Part shown: positions 12,091 through 24,660 of the stretch, one piece after another | Layout of the letters: every line of letters starts with the position of its first letter | Position numbering within the stretch: the stretch's first letter is position 1 | NCBI GenBank assembly: GCA_030077755.1 | Contig: JAQJZZ010000013.1 | Span: 1,240,001-1,304,000 of the forward strand | Direction of reading: 5' to 3' | DNA: 64,000 nucleotides | Source of the DNA: Filosporella fistucella | Lineage: Eukaryota > Ascomycota > Leotiomycetes > Helotiales | Program-made: the position numbers and the translations under genes | The notes under the pieces: generated by a model | Database searches by the model: none | What the model was told of the DNA's origin: nothing | Seen by the model: the letters and a program-made list of their open reading frames with translations, nothing else

Positions 12091-13888
12091 ATGGCCGAGG
12101 TAATCGCAGCTCTAGGCGTCATCGCTTCAGTAGCTCAACTCGCCGACTACGGGTTCAAACTCAGCGTGAAGCTCTATACCTTCAGTGAAACGGCTCACAA
12201 CGCAGATAAAGCCATCAAGAGTATCTCTACCGATGTCTCTCTCACCTCCACCGTATTGCAAGAACTCTCCAAGATCATTCAGGCGGATGAATCACGTGTG
12301 GTATCGCAAACAGCTATTGAAGTCACGCATCAAACTGTCCAGGAATGTTTGATTGTGTTTGAGCAGCTGAATGATGCATTGGATAAGAGTCTCGGTAATA
12401 CGGGAGCCATGGAGAAGGGGAAGAAAGTGAAAAAGGGGATGGCGACGCTGGAGAAGCTGAAATGGCCTTTCAAGCAGCCAAAAATGGATTTGTTGAGAAG
12501 CAATCTCGATCGGCTGAAGGCATCCCTTACTCTGATGCTTCAAGTGCTGAGTTATGCAAAAGATATATCAAATCAGTAAGTCAAGATCTCGGTAGGGCTA
12601 TGACAGACGACTCACATCAACTAGGAAAGCTGCCGAGTCATCCTTGGCGTACCAGCAACAAGTCATTGAAAGTCTTGCACGTTCAGAAAGAGCAATGAAG
12701 AGACGATACTATGCACTTCAGCATGCAATTGAGAATTCAAACTCTCGAGATCTAAAAAATCCTATGATCAACACCTCAGTCCACATTCCCGGAGCTCGAG
12801 AGATCGACGACTTGCCGCCAATATATCACGGAACACCAGCAGTGAAGCCAAAGATCATTGTCGGAGAACTCCTTTTGTGTTTTCAGCTTCTGAATGATCT
12901 TCTCGGATACCATTTAACTGTCACGAAGTACGATGAACTTTCGACTCTGGGATACGACAACCTTCGGATCGCTTTGGAGAAAATTCAGTTAGCGGAGATC
13001 AAAAGACTGGAAGCTGAATATGGAGTATCTCCAATAGAGCTCAAGAAAGAAGCCGAGAGAAATGTTCAGACTCGACTCAGAGAGTTGGCCAAAGCAGGAT
13101 ATCTCAAGCAGCGAGTTCTTGACGAAATCGTGAATACAGATACGCCTGCGGAAAATCCTATTGTGTCACGGCCAGAAGCAATCTCATATATGGAAACTTC
13201 GACCAGTGGCGTCTTCGTCGAAGACCCAAATCCCGTACCAGTATCGTACTCATCCACCATCGAGAGTATTCCCGCAAAGAAAGAACGAATTGAAGTACCT
13301 CAGATTCATGAAGGAGAATCAAAGCTTGGAGTAGGTCACCTGCCACTTCCAAACAAACCACTCTCTAACCAACTGCAGCACGGTCGCTTGACTATCAATC
13401 ACCCAGAAACCTCCATGTCTATCTCCTCCCCCCCTAATGAAATTCCCGCCTCCTTCCAATCCCAAATCGACGAAGTAAACGCAATAATGAACGAAACCAT
13501 CACCAACATCACCCAACACGGCGAGCGTCTCGATTCCCTCGGGGATAAAACCGACAACCTAGCCGTCTCAGCTCAAGGCTTTAGACGCGGCCCAAATAGA
13601 ACTAGAAAAATGAATCCCTTGGCAATGGTGTATAATTCTGCTGCTCTGTTTGGAAGTCAGGGGTTAAAGTCTGTGCAAGTGCTTGGGGAGAAGGTGTATG
13701 AGGCTGGTGCGAAGATTTTTGGGGGGGGCGAAGGAGAGGTGGAGAAGGAGGAATGGGCTGGGGAGTTTCAGCAGAAGATTGGTAGGGCAGAAGATGAGGA
13801 GGACTGGGAAGAAGGAGATGAGAATTTGGTTGAAGACCTCATGGCTAAATGGACGACGCTTCCGAAGATGCAGAAAAGGAAGAATTGA
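12091..13888 (+). CDS. Fungal STAND-type N-terminal domain protein without an NTPase core
   Basis: The protein has 582 residues in two exons (12091-12575, 12625-13888; 49-nt intron). The N-terminus [20 protein letters not shown] is typical of the fungal STAND N-terminal/Helo-like domain (NACHT_N or PF17111 type), a helical bundle found at the front of fungal NLR-like receptors and cell-death effectors. The following helices (about 20-160) fit that fold. No NACHT or NB-ARC P-loop and no ankyrin, TPR or WD repeats follow. The rest is a helical, charged middle part and a C-terminus with an acidic stretch ([16 protein letters not shown]) before a basic end. It could be a stand-alone cell-death effector or signalling adaptor. 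Its position just downstream of a HET gene supports a role in nonself recognition, by inference. Confidence 0.75.
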
Positions 13889-14056
13889 CCTCTTGAAAAA
13901 GTGTGGTTGAACATCCTATAACTTTGTTACAAGTGGTGGACTCTATACAGAGGTAATAAGTGGCAGCACAAATCATTCTTTATTCAATTATTGTATCCGG
14001 TCGAAATGTTGCCTAATAAGCAACGAACCGACTCACAAATCCTTCTCCTTCAATCC

Positions 14057-15171
14057 TCAAACACATTTTTCCGCATCCCTAATGAAAGGGGGTCTATACC
14101 GTCCTGTACATCCCGGCAAAGACGTCCCATCCAAACTCATAGCCTCATACCCCAGAATCCACGGCCCCTCAGTGAAGCCCGTGACAGGGATTTGGAAGAT
14201 TGTGTCTTTCTGGTTACAAGACTTAATGCCTCTGTTGATGAAGGTGATGTTAATACACGCTTTGAGAGGGGAGGAAGAAGAATGTTGATTCATCGTAGAA
14301 ATGAATCAGTGAGGAGGCAATGATGGGATTTGGTGCAACGTAAGGGTTAGGTACAAGAATTATTGGGTACTCACGAGGTATTCATAGTGCAGTCTAGGAT
14401 AGAAGAGTCAAAGGTGATATTTCCGCTAATTTGCACAGTGGAAGGGCCGCGAGATGAGGTCGAGGTACGGCCCATACATCTATTCTTTTTATCAGCTCGA
14501 TTCTTCTCAGGCTGTACAGATACATAAAGTGAAGATAGAGGAGCAATAAATACCCATGAAGTGCATCGCAAAAGTGATTTTGTACAATTCTGAGATAAGT
14601 TTCTCCATCGGTGAAAACCTGAGTCAATCTATTCTCGTCAGTATCCCCCACAATCACTCCTGTCAACTTCTAAAACTTCACTCCCTGCCTTCCAAACATG
14701 CTTCTCCTCGGTTTTCTATCCAAGAAACAATATAGATGACCCAACTCACCCATCAATGTCACAACTCATCTGATCCCCATAAAATGTCGTGTACGCCTTA
14801 TTTGGACACCTCAACACGACATCCCGATTGTAAGATACAGAGAAGGTCGCAGTGTGGTTATAAGACGTAAAAGAAGAGATGGAGAAAGCTGTTGCTTGCG
14901 GACATTGAGGGAAGGGGTTTGCAGGGAGGATGGACCGAACGAGTGGGGTGCAAGCTATTAATGTTAGAGATGGCAGATTAGAGGACAAATTTAGGTACTT
15001 GGATCATAGATGGTTGCTGTATTCGTTAATAATAGGGTGTTGGGTGTTGAAGGATGTAATCATACTTGGTGTAGACCCCGAAGTGGTTGTTGGTGAAACT
15101 TGAGGAGCACCCTGAACCATAAACACCAGAGTGCTAATAACAGCAATTGATTCACGTTCAAAACTCTTCAT
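14057..15171 (-). CDS. Cysteine-rich secreted protein, five exons
   Basis: The product has 221 residues; exons are 15171-15066, 14954-14750, 14628-14554, 14479-14375 and 14231-14057. All four introns are GT-AG, and two show clear branch sites (CTAAC before 14955, CTGAC before 14629). The exon lengths sum to 666 nt. The N-terminus has a short hydrophobic segment (SIAVISTLVFMVQGA) consistent with a signal peptide. The mature protein has ten cysteines, several N-glycosylation sites (YNHT, GNIT, MNTS), and segments such as YGDQMSCDIDG and TDGETYLRIVQNHFC. No known family is recognised. Size, cysteine density and many introns suit an extracellular protein or candidate effector. The model is fragmentary in any single frame, so automatic annotation could miss it. 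Confidence 0.7.
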
Positions 15172-17677
15172 AACTGCTGATACGAAGAAAAAAAATCTTT
15201 TTTGGCGGGCAATAGGTTCATACAAATAGACAGCGCTAGTTCCCCTCCTTTTTCATTTTCTTTTGCCGATCGTCAAAATTGGTGCACGTAACATGCCATA
15301 CAGTTATAGCCTACTTATGCGTACACGAGGATTTCTAATAATGAATGATTGGCACACGTACTATGATATCAAGTACGGAAAAGACATGCAGTTTGCGGAT
15401 GAATGCAGGTATACTGGCTAAAGCCCTAAAATTTGTCTAGTTCATAAAGAGAAAATGAAGCCACGAAAGACCTATAAAACTCGGAGCACCGGATATATTC
15501 ACTGTAATACAATCGTTAGTCCCCAAGATTGAGGAAAAGCGCCACATGAAGTTGTGGAGCGACTACTAGACAAAGTGGTAGTGAAACGTGGCAGTATCAC
15601 GTGCTTCATACTGGGGTCTTCTATTCAGATAGGTAGCAGTCCCCTGAGGATGCTGTAAGTTAGAGGGAACCGCAACTGACTTAGAATCACTCTCCTAAAC
15701 GAGTTTATTCTTGACCTTTTCCTAGTTAGCCTTATTGTATATCCTGAGTAAGGGAGTTCGTATCCAGATTTCCTGATCGAACAGACTCGACATTTGCAAC
15801 GTGCAGAGAGTACAAGACGAAAGAGATGGTGATCAAACACTGCCTCATACTACAGAATTTTGATCGGAACTCAATGGCACCGTATTTGATTGCTGCAATC
15901 CGATCATTCCGTTGCTTCTAGGTCTAGGTGCAACTTGACCTCCTGGAGATCCTTGCGGCAGCGAGAATAGGAGTAAAGAAGTGGAGACTTTGCCATGCTT
16001 ATCATGAATAAAATAGTGGGAGTGTCATTGGTAATAAGTGGCAGCTTAACATTTGAACGGGAGATAAGAAACGTAGAAAGGAAGGAGAGTTGCTGATGCC
16101 ATGCATGAGAATACATATCGTGATGCTCTGATCATTCTTGGAAAGACAGGAAAGGCGAGATACAATGGAAGAATCAGATCTCGATGATATCGATCTGCTG
16201 CACTTATACAGCATTGGCAACATACTCCAATTTCAACAGCTCTATACTGGCTTAGGAAGTTCTTGCCTGCATCCAAGCCATATTACCAACTTTGCAACTT
16301 GTTCAGGAGAGGAGATATATCAGACAACATTCAGATCTTTACGAAAGATCGTCGCAGCCAATATCCCAGTGGCTGAGAAGCAGGAACATAGTCTCAAACC
16401 CCACAACTTGCTCGACTGGACCTTCCGCATGTAGCTGAATCCATATCGTCGGATGTCGGTGCCGTCAAGACTTCAGACATGAAACTCCTGTCCTGATGCT
16501 GTCGACCAAAGCAACCTTAGTTGCATATTTGATCTCTTTCGCGATATGAACTGCGATGCAATGCCAGAAGTACGAAAGCCCCCTCAGTCGCCGGGTTGCC
16601 GTTGCCCTATGAGAGACTGGGCACCGCAATGCCCCAATACAGTATCGCCAAGATTGTCTCGGCCTCCACCTCCCCTGTGATTCTAAGTTTGCTCACGCAC
16701 CCTGACGTTGTTAGTCCTATCACGGGTCTTACGTAACACTTTCTTCCCCACAGTTCACTGGAGACATTAGCTCCGGCAAGAGACGTGGAGCTTGTCTGAA
16801 CTTTGGATTGTGGTCTGTTGAATGCTTCAAGAGGGAAAAAGACACGAGACCTTTCAGGGGAGAAGCTGAAGATTTGGAAGGGATGGAAAGTTTGTTGCAG
16901 GAAAAAGCGAAAATGTCACCAATCCCCCAATGCCTCGGCTACAACTCGACGCTCATTTACTGCAGAAACCTTAGAGTCTTTCGTTTCGTGATAGACGCCA
17001 CCAGCGATAAGCAATGATTCCCGTAACGGTCTTATGATTGGACGACTGTTTTAAATGGCTTTGAGTAATTGGCCACTTTAGCAGAAGGGGAACATTTGGC
17101 GAGCGATAAGCACTCCATGGGCGAATTGCACCGCGACATCTCCACGAGGCTTGTCGAGCTTGCTGCACGGAATGAACCCGTTCGTTCCTCTCTCCCAGTC
17201 TTGAGTTGATCAAGCATTGTCTTTCCACGGCCTCGGGCGAGACGAAGTGGTCTGGAAGTGGTGTTGGCACCAGAAAAGGATCGGATGTGGCCGTGATGAT
17301 AGGAGTTTTCATTTGAGTTGCAGATTCGATCAGAAAAGACTACTGCAATACTGCAAGTATATCGCAAAGGCGAAAATATCGTTGACCAAACTCAATGCTG
17401 ATGTGTATTGGTCCCACTCATCTCGATCAGTAGGGGTCAGGCTGTACATGCCCAATGAAGGATGGAACAAGATAGCTGCCGTTATACCCTGCTCATGGAG
17501 GGGGTTCAAACCCAGCACTGTGGTGCCATGCAGCTGTGTGTGAGATAACCTCCCGGTCTACGATTGATAGTTGGCGAATGTCTTATATGAGGTTGATTCC
17601 CCTTCCCTTCGAGCCACCGCCAACAACGTAGGTCATGGTCAACTCATTTTAAGAAGCACGCAAATACAACCGGCATC
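15172..17677. other. 2.5-kb intergenic stretch upstream of the permease
   Basis: Many short open frames occur on both strands, the longest near 16138-16434 (+) and 16971-17367 (-). None has a domain, codon pattern or splice chain I can defend. The last few hundred bases should contain the permease promoter. Decayed sequence is possible. Confidence 0.45.
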
Positions 17678-19554
17678 ATGAGCGATCTTAAGCCTGTGAA
17701 GAGCAGCCATAGTGCCAAAAGTCATCCACATACCGTCGACCTCCGCAAGCCGTCAGTAACAACCGTTCTTCCTGATGGCGACACACCAGACTTCGAGGGA
17801 TTGTCTGCAGACGAGGCTGCCTTGGTGGCATTGGGCTACAAGCAAGAATTCAAACGAGAGTTTTCACTTTGGACTACTTTCTGTGTCTCATTTGCCGTCT
17901 TAGGTCTTCTGCCGTCTTTTGCCAGTACTTTGTATTATGGAATGGGATATGCTGGTACCGGCGGCATGGTGTGGGGTTGGTTGGTTAGTTGGATCTTTAT
18001 TCAATGCGTTGCGATGGGAATGGCAGAACTGTGCTCGAGTATGCCTACGAGGTAAGTAATACGTAGCTTCCGATCTTGCAGGGCTAATGATGTTCAGTGG
18101 AGGTCTCTATTATGCCGCAGCAGTTCTCGCTCCTCCAGGTTGGGGTCCTTTCGCAGCTTGGATTACCGGATGGTCGAATTGGATGGTGCAAGTAACTGGC
18201 GCTCCGTCAGTCGACTATGCGCTCTCAGCTATGGTCCTCGCAGCAGCATCAATTTCCAATCCTGATTATGTTCCAACTCAATATCAGACTTTCCTCCTGT
18301 CGGCCTTTGTCATGATAATACATGCTTTCATCTCCAGCATGCCAACCTTGTGGATTGCCCGTTTCAATTCGTATGGGTCGACGATGAACATGATTGCCCT
18401 ATTTGTTGTTATTATCATGATCCCGGCGTCCGTTACTGGAACAGCAGATACACCCAAATTCTATCCGTCGAAACAAGTGTGGTCGATTCAAAATGGAACA
18501 GATTGGCCTGACGGAGTTGCAGTACTAATGTCTTTCATCGCTATCATTTGGACGATGTCAGGATATGATGCTCCTTTCCATCTGAGCGAGGAGTGCAGTA
18601 ATGCGAATGTTGCCGCTCCTCGTGCCATTGTGATGACATCTGGAGTAGGTGGATTAGCAGGATGGGCCCTTCAACTCGTTGTTGCATACACAGTCGTCGA
18701 CATTCCGTCGGTCCTCGAATCTGACCTGGGACAACCATGGGCATCTTACCTCATTCAGGTAATGCCAAAGAATACAGCTCTTGCTATCCTCTGCCTCACA
18801 ATCGTGTGTGGTTTCTTCATGGGGCAAGGCTGTATGGTCGCGGCATCTCGAGTCACGTTTGCGTATGCTCGTGATGATTGTTTCCCAGCATCTAATTGGA
18901 TCAAAAGGATCAACAGGACTACATATACGCCTGTCAATGCTGTCTGGTTCAATACAACAATCGGTATCTTGTTGCTGTTGTTGATCTTCGGCGGAACGGT
19001 CGCCATTGGTGCGATATTCTCTGTTGGAGCAATTGCAGCTTATGTCGCATTCACGATCCCCATCTTCATCAGAGTATTCTTCGTCGGCGATCGATTCCGT
19101 CGGGGACCTTGGCATCTGGGCAAATTCAGCAAGCCGATCGGTGCTATGGCCTGTTCGTTCATCCTCGTCATGATGCCAATTCTATGTCTGCCATCTGTTC
19201 GCGGCAGTAATTTGACCCTTGAATTAATGAACTGGACGATCGTTGTATACGGAGGACCGTAAGTTATTGCACGACCTCCATGTCCTTTGCTGACCACATA
19301 TAGAATGTTCTTGGTCATCATTTGGTGGTTTGTCTCAGCGCACAAATGGTTCAAAGGACCTGTCATCAATGTCGAGGTATGTGTTCTGTCCTTCCAATCG
19401 GATCTAAAGCTGACAATTTTAGCATCACATGCATGGCCGAGACGATGGAGTCGTGGAAGGTATTGAAGGAAGTACTGGAAGCGAGCACTCGATTGGGGAT
19501 AAGAAGGCTGAGCTGGAAGGTGCTCCCATATTGCCTGCCAGAGAGCTCCAGTGA
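17678..19554 (+). CDS. Amino-acid/GABA permease (APC superfamily)
   Basis: The protein has 579 residues in four exons (17678-18051, 18098-19258, 19304-19376, 19423-19554). A hydrophilic N-terminus (ending LSADEAALVALGYKQEF) leads into about twelve membrane spans. The family signature region around MPTSGGLYYAAAVLAPPGWG (about 120-140, spanning the first splice junction) is intact, as are the conserved SGYDAPFHLSEE segment and the gating-helix region that follow. These features match the fungal UGA4-like amino acid/choline/GABA transporter group. Expected role: proton-coupled uptake of GABA, polyamines, choline or amino acids at the plasma or vacuolar membrane. The substrate cannot be fixed from sequence. 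The cytosolic tail is encoded by two small exons. Confidence 0.9.
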
Positions 19555-21262
19555 GCAGGTGGATGGTTGTGAATTCTTATGTACTTGTCAGCATATCGTG
19601 CCTTTGCTATGAGAGATACCATCATTTTGTAGTTTGTAACTGCGCGAATACCAAGTAATTATCGTTCCCATGTGGTTTGTTGCATTCGTACAGATCTCAA
19701 ATAGAGCTACCGACTTGAGTCTTTGAAACATGGATGATTATGTATACAAAGTATATCAGTGTATACTTGGAATTAGAGGCTATTTGGTGATGAGAAAGAC
19801 TGATTGCTGTTGACGTTCCGAGGTCGAGAGGTGAGGTCAAAAATAAGGGGCGAGGACTTTGTGAGGCAGTCGCTACGTCAAGAGAATAGGTCCAGTCACT
19901 TCGAGTCCAGCGGCCATCCACATTTTGACTTCGTCACTACCTACTTGCGTTCCAATTTCATGATGCTCATTAATTCAACAAGCCCTGCCATGTAGAGACC
20001 TGCAGATTTGATGTTGCACTGTAACAATACTACAAGAGGATATTTCCGGAAGCCTACCAAAAGCATATGTCAAAGCCTTTAATGGTTATTTAACAGTAAA
20101 GATATTTCACAAGATTTCAAATTCACGACAGCTATCTCTCTTCCAAGTCTTTCGCAGACTCTCAACCTGTACTTGATGTCCGAACTATATTTACGTCCTT
20201 GACTCGATCCCTCCTACCTATCGACTTCTCAATGAACTACGTTGCTGTCTTCCTCATTCGATGAATTGTCCTTCATGATCTTAATGCCAAGTCCCGAAGA
20301 GTGCCCCATGCCTGAACTGAAGATCACAGCCACTCTGGCGGCGAGATCTAACTGCCGCAGATCCATAATTCCAAAACAGGAGAGCTTCGTTTCGACTGAG
20401 ACGCTGAAGAAATCCATCTATGCTCTATATTTCAGTCAACCTACAGCTTGCAGGAAGGAGACATTCACGGACCCGCTTTGTGTACTCCTAAGAAGAGCGT
20501 GACACTTCCTTCTCTACAGAAATTGCAGTACAATCAAGATACACACTAATCCAACCCCCAAAGAGATGCAAGTGATAGGTTCCATTTGCAGACCGTTGTG
20601 TCTAAGTGTTTGGGTATTGGAATATTTTTGCAGCGGGTGAATGGGAAAATATCTTTTTGGAGATAGGAATGCGGAGAGACTCAATAGACAAAGAGGGCCT
20701 GGGATGGAGAAATAGACACGGATAAGGTTTCGATCTTGATATCGAATTGTGAATATGAGGCATTTTTGACACTAGCACAGGCTGCACAGCCTTGTGCTTC
20801 AAGTTGTGTTAATCCCTCATTGCTAACCCCTCATCAACTTTTGGAGGTGATCTGCAGTTGTGGCTATTTCAATTGCCGATAGTATGCTACGATACAACGG
20901 AGACATAAAGGTAATAAAAGCAAGATGCGCTCATTATACGGTGATGAGAAGCTTCCACAAAAAACATTTGGACTACAAAGCAGAATGAGCACTTGCCCGA
21001 GGCTTCAAGGCAGTACTAAGTCGTCATATCTCAATAGGTAAGAACTAGATAGGGTAATAAAGAACTTGGGTTTTAAATATTGAATTGTAAGGAATTCGGT
21101 TGACCGAAGGAAAGAACGCAGGGTCAACGAGGCTGAATAGGGGCCAGCCGCCAAGCCTCGCTCAAATATGCCTGAATCCCAGCCAACGAAACCACTTCTC
21201 ATATCAGTCTATATTTATACTTCATGTCCAACAACCACCGATGAACTAATCTTTCAAGTACA
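19555..21262. other. Intergenic stretch, no gene supported
   Basis: About 1.7 kb hold only short unconvincing frames (for example 20229-20502 on opposite strands). The last 100 bases contain the leader of the phosphodiesterase gene. Confidence 0.45.
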
Positions 21263-23634
21263 ATGGCTCCGCCAGCAGCCACCGATCGTACTGCGTCCCT
21301 TCTTTCACCCACTGCATACGATGATGATGCATCAAGTATCCATTCCGAACGCTCGGATCAAGAAACCGATAGCGAAGATGACGAGGTATTGATGGGAGCG
21401 CGGACGAGCGCAGATATAAGGGCACACGATAGGAGTGTGCTTCTTGAGGAAGAGGAACGGGACAAACTGCTTGAAGAGAGTAGGAGGAGGGGGAGGCGAG
21501 GTAGTGCACTGGGGCTTGCGACTGGTGGATTGAAGAAGCTTTTTGGAAAGAGTTATGCCGAATTGCCTATGCCAGGTTCGGAAGAGGTGTTTGAGGAGAA
21601 AGGTGGACGTCAGGAGAAGAGGAGAAGGAGGCGGCAGAGGAGGAGTGACAAGAAGGGCCGATTGATGGAGGGTGCAGAACACGGAGAGGATGGTCAATTG
21701 ATGTACGAAATGGAGGAAGGGGGAATGAAGGATGGCAGCTCGACAGGATCGAGTAGCGAGACGGAGGGGAGTGATGAAATCGACCGTCGCGGCTTGAGAG
21801 GTCTACATGAGGAGAAGCTTGACAGAAGACGCAGATGGAGAAGATGGTGTTTTATACACTTGGTGATTGCAGTGGGATTCTCGATACTGGTGCTACTGGC
21901 TTGGAAGTTATCACTCAATCGAAAAGGTGGTATACCCGTACAGAAAATGATGAGCAACGGAACGGCCCTTTTTGCTCCCACGACGATCCTTATAAGTTTG
22001 GATGGCTTCCGAGCTGATTTCCTGAGCAGAGGAATCACACCGCGTTTGAAAGCCTTCGTCGCAGAGGGTGTATCACCCGTGTATATGAATCCGAGTTTCC
22101 CTTCCGTTACCTTCCCGAACCATTACACGCTTGTTACTGGGCTTTATCCCGAATCTCACGGTGTCGTGGGAAACACATTTTGGGATGAAGAATTGGAGGA
22201 GGAGTTTTTCTACACCAACCCTAATGCTATGCAGCCAAAATGGTGGCAGGGCGAGCCACTATGGGTTACTGCCGAAGCACAGGGTATAAGGACAGCAATT
22301 CATATGTGGCCGGGTAGTGAGGCGCATATCATGAATATCGAGCCGGCCTTTATCGACAAGTACAACGGCAAAGAGATTTTGTCTAACAAAGTTGATAGGG
22401 TGCTTGAGTGGCTTGATAGGCCAGGACTAGAGGACGAAGCGGCAGAGCCTAGAGACATGAGACCACAATTGATCGCTGCCTATGTTCCCAATGTTGACGG
22501 CGATGGGCACATGTACGGGCCTAACAGCACCGAGATTAGGAAGACTATCAATGATGTCGATACCATGCTCGATTCTCTATTCAAAGGACTGGAGAGCAGA
22601 AATCTTACCCATATTGTAAATGTGGTTGTGGTATCGGATCATGGGATGGCTACTACAGACGTTACAAGGTTAATTCAGCTCGAAGATCTTCTCGATACCA
22701 GCAAGATTGAACATACCGACGGTTGGCCTCTCTACGGTCTCCGCCCAAAGGATGCCGCTGATATCCAGCCGCTGTATGAATCACTCAAGGCCCAGGCTGC
22801 GAAAAACCCGGCATTTGAGGTATATCTCAGAGACAAAGACATGCCAGAAAGATATCATTTCTCCAAAAATGAGCGAATTGCTCCATTGTGGATTATTCCC
22901 GAGACGGGATGGGCAATCGTCACAAAAGAAGAATTTGATGTTAAAAATGGAATTGCAAATGGTCTTGCTTACCACCCTCGTGGTCTACATGGTTATGATC
23001 ATGAACATCCGTTGATGAGAGCTGTTTTTATCGCCAGGGGACCAGCATTCCCACACGCTCCGAATAGTCGTGTGGAGCCATTCCGTAAGTTCTTATCCTG
23101 TGCTATAAAACAAGTTGCTAATACTGTGCAGAAAATATCGAAGTGTATAACATCGTTTGTGATTCTTTGAACATTGTACCAAAACCGAACAACGGGACTC
23201 TCCGTTTGCCTCTGAAGCCAGTCGGACTCCACAGCCCAGGAACAATGCCAGACGAGCCAAGTGACCCTGTTGTCACATCTTCTGCAGCCACATCACATTT
23301 GCCATCTCCATCATCGTTTTCTGCGCCAATTGCATCCTCTCCATCTGCCGCCTCCGCACCCAGCTCCACAACAGAAGCTGAAGCCGACCAAGTCATCTCC
23401 ATCTCTCCCATTGAAGCCTCTTCGGCTGCAGACGCAGATGTCAAGCCGCCGGTCATTGTTGGTATTGATCCTCCAGAAAATACGAACACAGAGAGACCGA
23501 CTGTGCCTGATGAGAGCGGGATGACGGAAGAGGATAAGGACTTCTGGCAGTGGATGAAAGACCGGTTGGACAAGTTGAAAGGATGGTTTGGGGAAATTGT
23601 CAAGGGAGAAAAGGAAGAGACCGAGAGTGAGTAG
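21263..23634 (+). CDS. Type II membrane nucleotide pyrophosphatase/phosphodiesterase (ENPP/NPP family)
   Basis: The protein has 774 residues in two exons (21263-23084, 23132-23634). A charged cytosolic N-terminus of about 190 residues, with a strongly basic cluster, precedes a single membrane anchor (FIHLVIAVGFSILVLLAW, about 196-213). The alkaline-phosphatase-fold catalytic domain follows: ILISLDGFRADFL supplies the first metal-binding Asp, SVTFPNHYTLVTGLYPESHG the Thr nucleophile, and NVDGDGHMYGPNS, VVSDHGM and HGYDHEHPLM the remaining metal ligands. All expected ligands are visible. The C-terminal tail after the catalytic domain is serine/proline-rich and ends with a tryptophan-rich helix (DFWQWMKDRL). 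Homologues (yeast NPP1/NPP2) hydrolyse extracellular nucleotides and help acquire phosphate. Orientation: catalytic part in the lumen or outside the cell. Confidence 0.92.
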
Positions 23635-24077
23635 TCTAAATGAGTGTGGAAAGATATGTATATAGGAGGTTGAGTGAAGGTTCGGGGCTTTGGCGTTGGT
23701 AGACTGGCTTGCCTGGGTTGAAATTGGATATCCTAAGTGTGGCGTGTTATGGGCTTTACAGCTTGCTAGCGATTTATTACATGCGTTGCTCCAGTTTCCA
23801 GTTTTGTTCATCTCGCAGTATTCGTAGCCTTGAATTGTCAAGGTCTGTCTTGCAGCGATCATGTCTGGATGCCAAAACCATATCAAAGAGCACATATCTG
23901 AGCTTTTCCGGGAATTATTGTTGGTGAATAGAATTACTGGTACATGACATTGTTGTGGAATGCTTCTAGAATGCTAACAGCAAACGCACATTTCCTTTAC
24001 CATGGAATTTGGCCTAAACAGCCACAACGCTCAAAATACCACCACGAGCGAGTAGCGAAGTGGAGGGTGACCGACCA
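23635..24077. other. Intergenic stretch, no gene seen
   Basis: This is the 3' flank of the phosphodiesterase gene. No coding signature is visible. Confidence 0.45.
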
Positions 24078-24660
24078 TCACGATGCATCACCAAAGCTAG
24101 ACTCTTCTGACTTATAGCCCCACTCCTCAGCCAGATTATCAAGAACCTCTTTGCACCGCTTAATCGCATCCTCATTCTCCGTTCGCGGAATCCAGACATA
24201 CTGCATATTTCCATGGTGCCTCAATATGAAGTCTACATTACAAGCATGCTCCACAAGATCTCGATTTGCAACCTCGCTTCCATCCGCGTTCCGTCAGCCG
24301 CTTTGTTTCCACCTATAGATCCACTGAGTCATGCAGTCAACAGCATATCGAGAGTTGCTATGTGATTTGACATCTAGTTCTGGCCAGTCTTTTAGGCTCT
24401 CGAATTTTTCGAATGCTTCTTTAGGGGCGGTGATTATGGCTACGATTTCGGCTCGCTGGTTGGTAGGCGGATGATTTGAGAGAAGCTCGCAGGTAAATTA
24501 TATGTAGTTGTCTCCCTTACGAGGTTAGTAGACAGCAGCTGCAGCGCCAATAGCTCCTGGTCGACCCGTTGCCTCTGCGTTCTCCATTAACGTATATGTT
24601 CATGATGTAAGGCATCTCGTTGGCTGAGTCCAAGCTGAATTGAAGTGCGATGGGGATTTG
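24078..24660 (-). pseudogene. Degraded RNase H-like gene, copy 1
   Basis: Minus-strand translation shows a recognisable RNase H fold gene broken in several places. The start reads YIMNIYVNGERRGNG, after which a one-base shift is needed to continue as GRPGAIGAAAAVY, followed at once by TAA. Downstream the frame resumes with TNQRAEIVAIITAP, SHSNSRYAVDCMTQWIYRW, a TGA at 24296-24294 (probably a former TGG: family members often have GW there), then VANRDLVEHA and MQYVWIPRTENEDAIKR. These match the strand and helix order of fungal RNase HI-like proteins. The second catalytic Glu region (QRAEI) and the SNSRYAV Asp-to-Asn change are visible. It cannot encode a full enzyme. Confidence 0.75.

Noticed and set aside
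16138..16434. 98-codon plus-strand open frame upstream of the permease
   Set aside because: No domain or splice context; its sequence resembles translated non-coding DNA.
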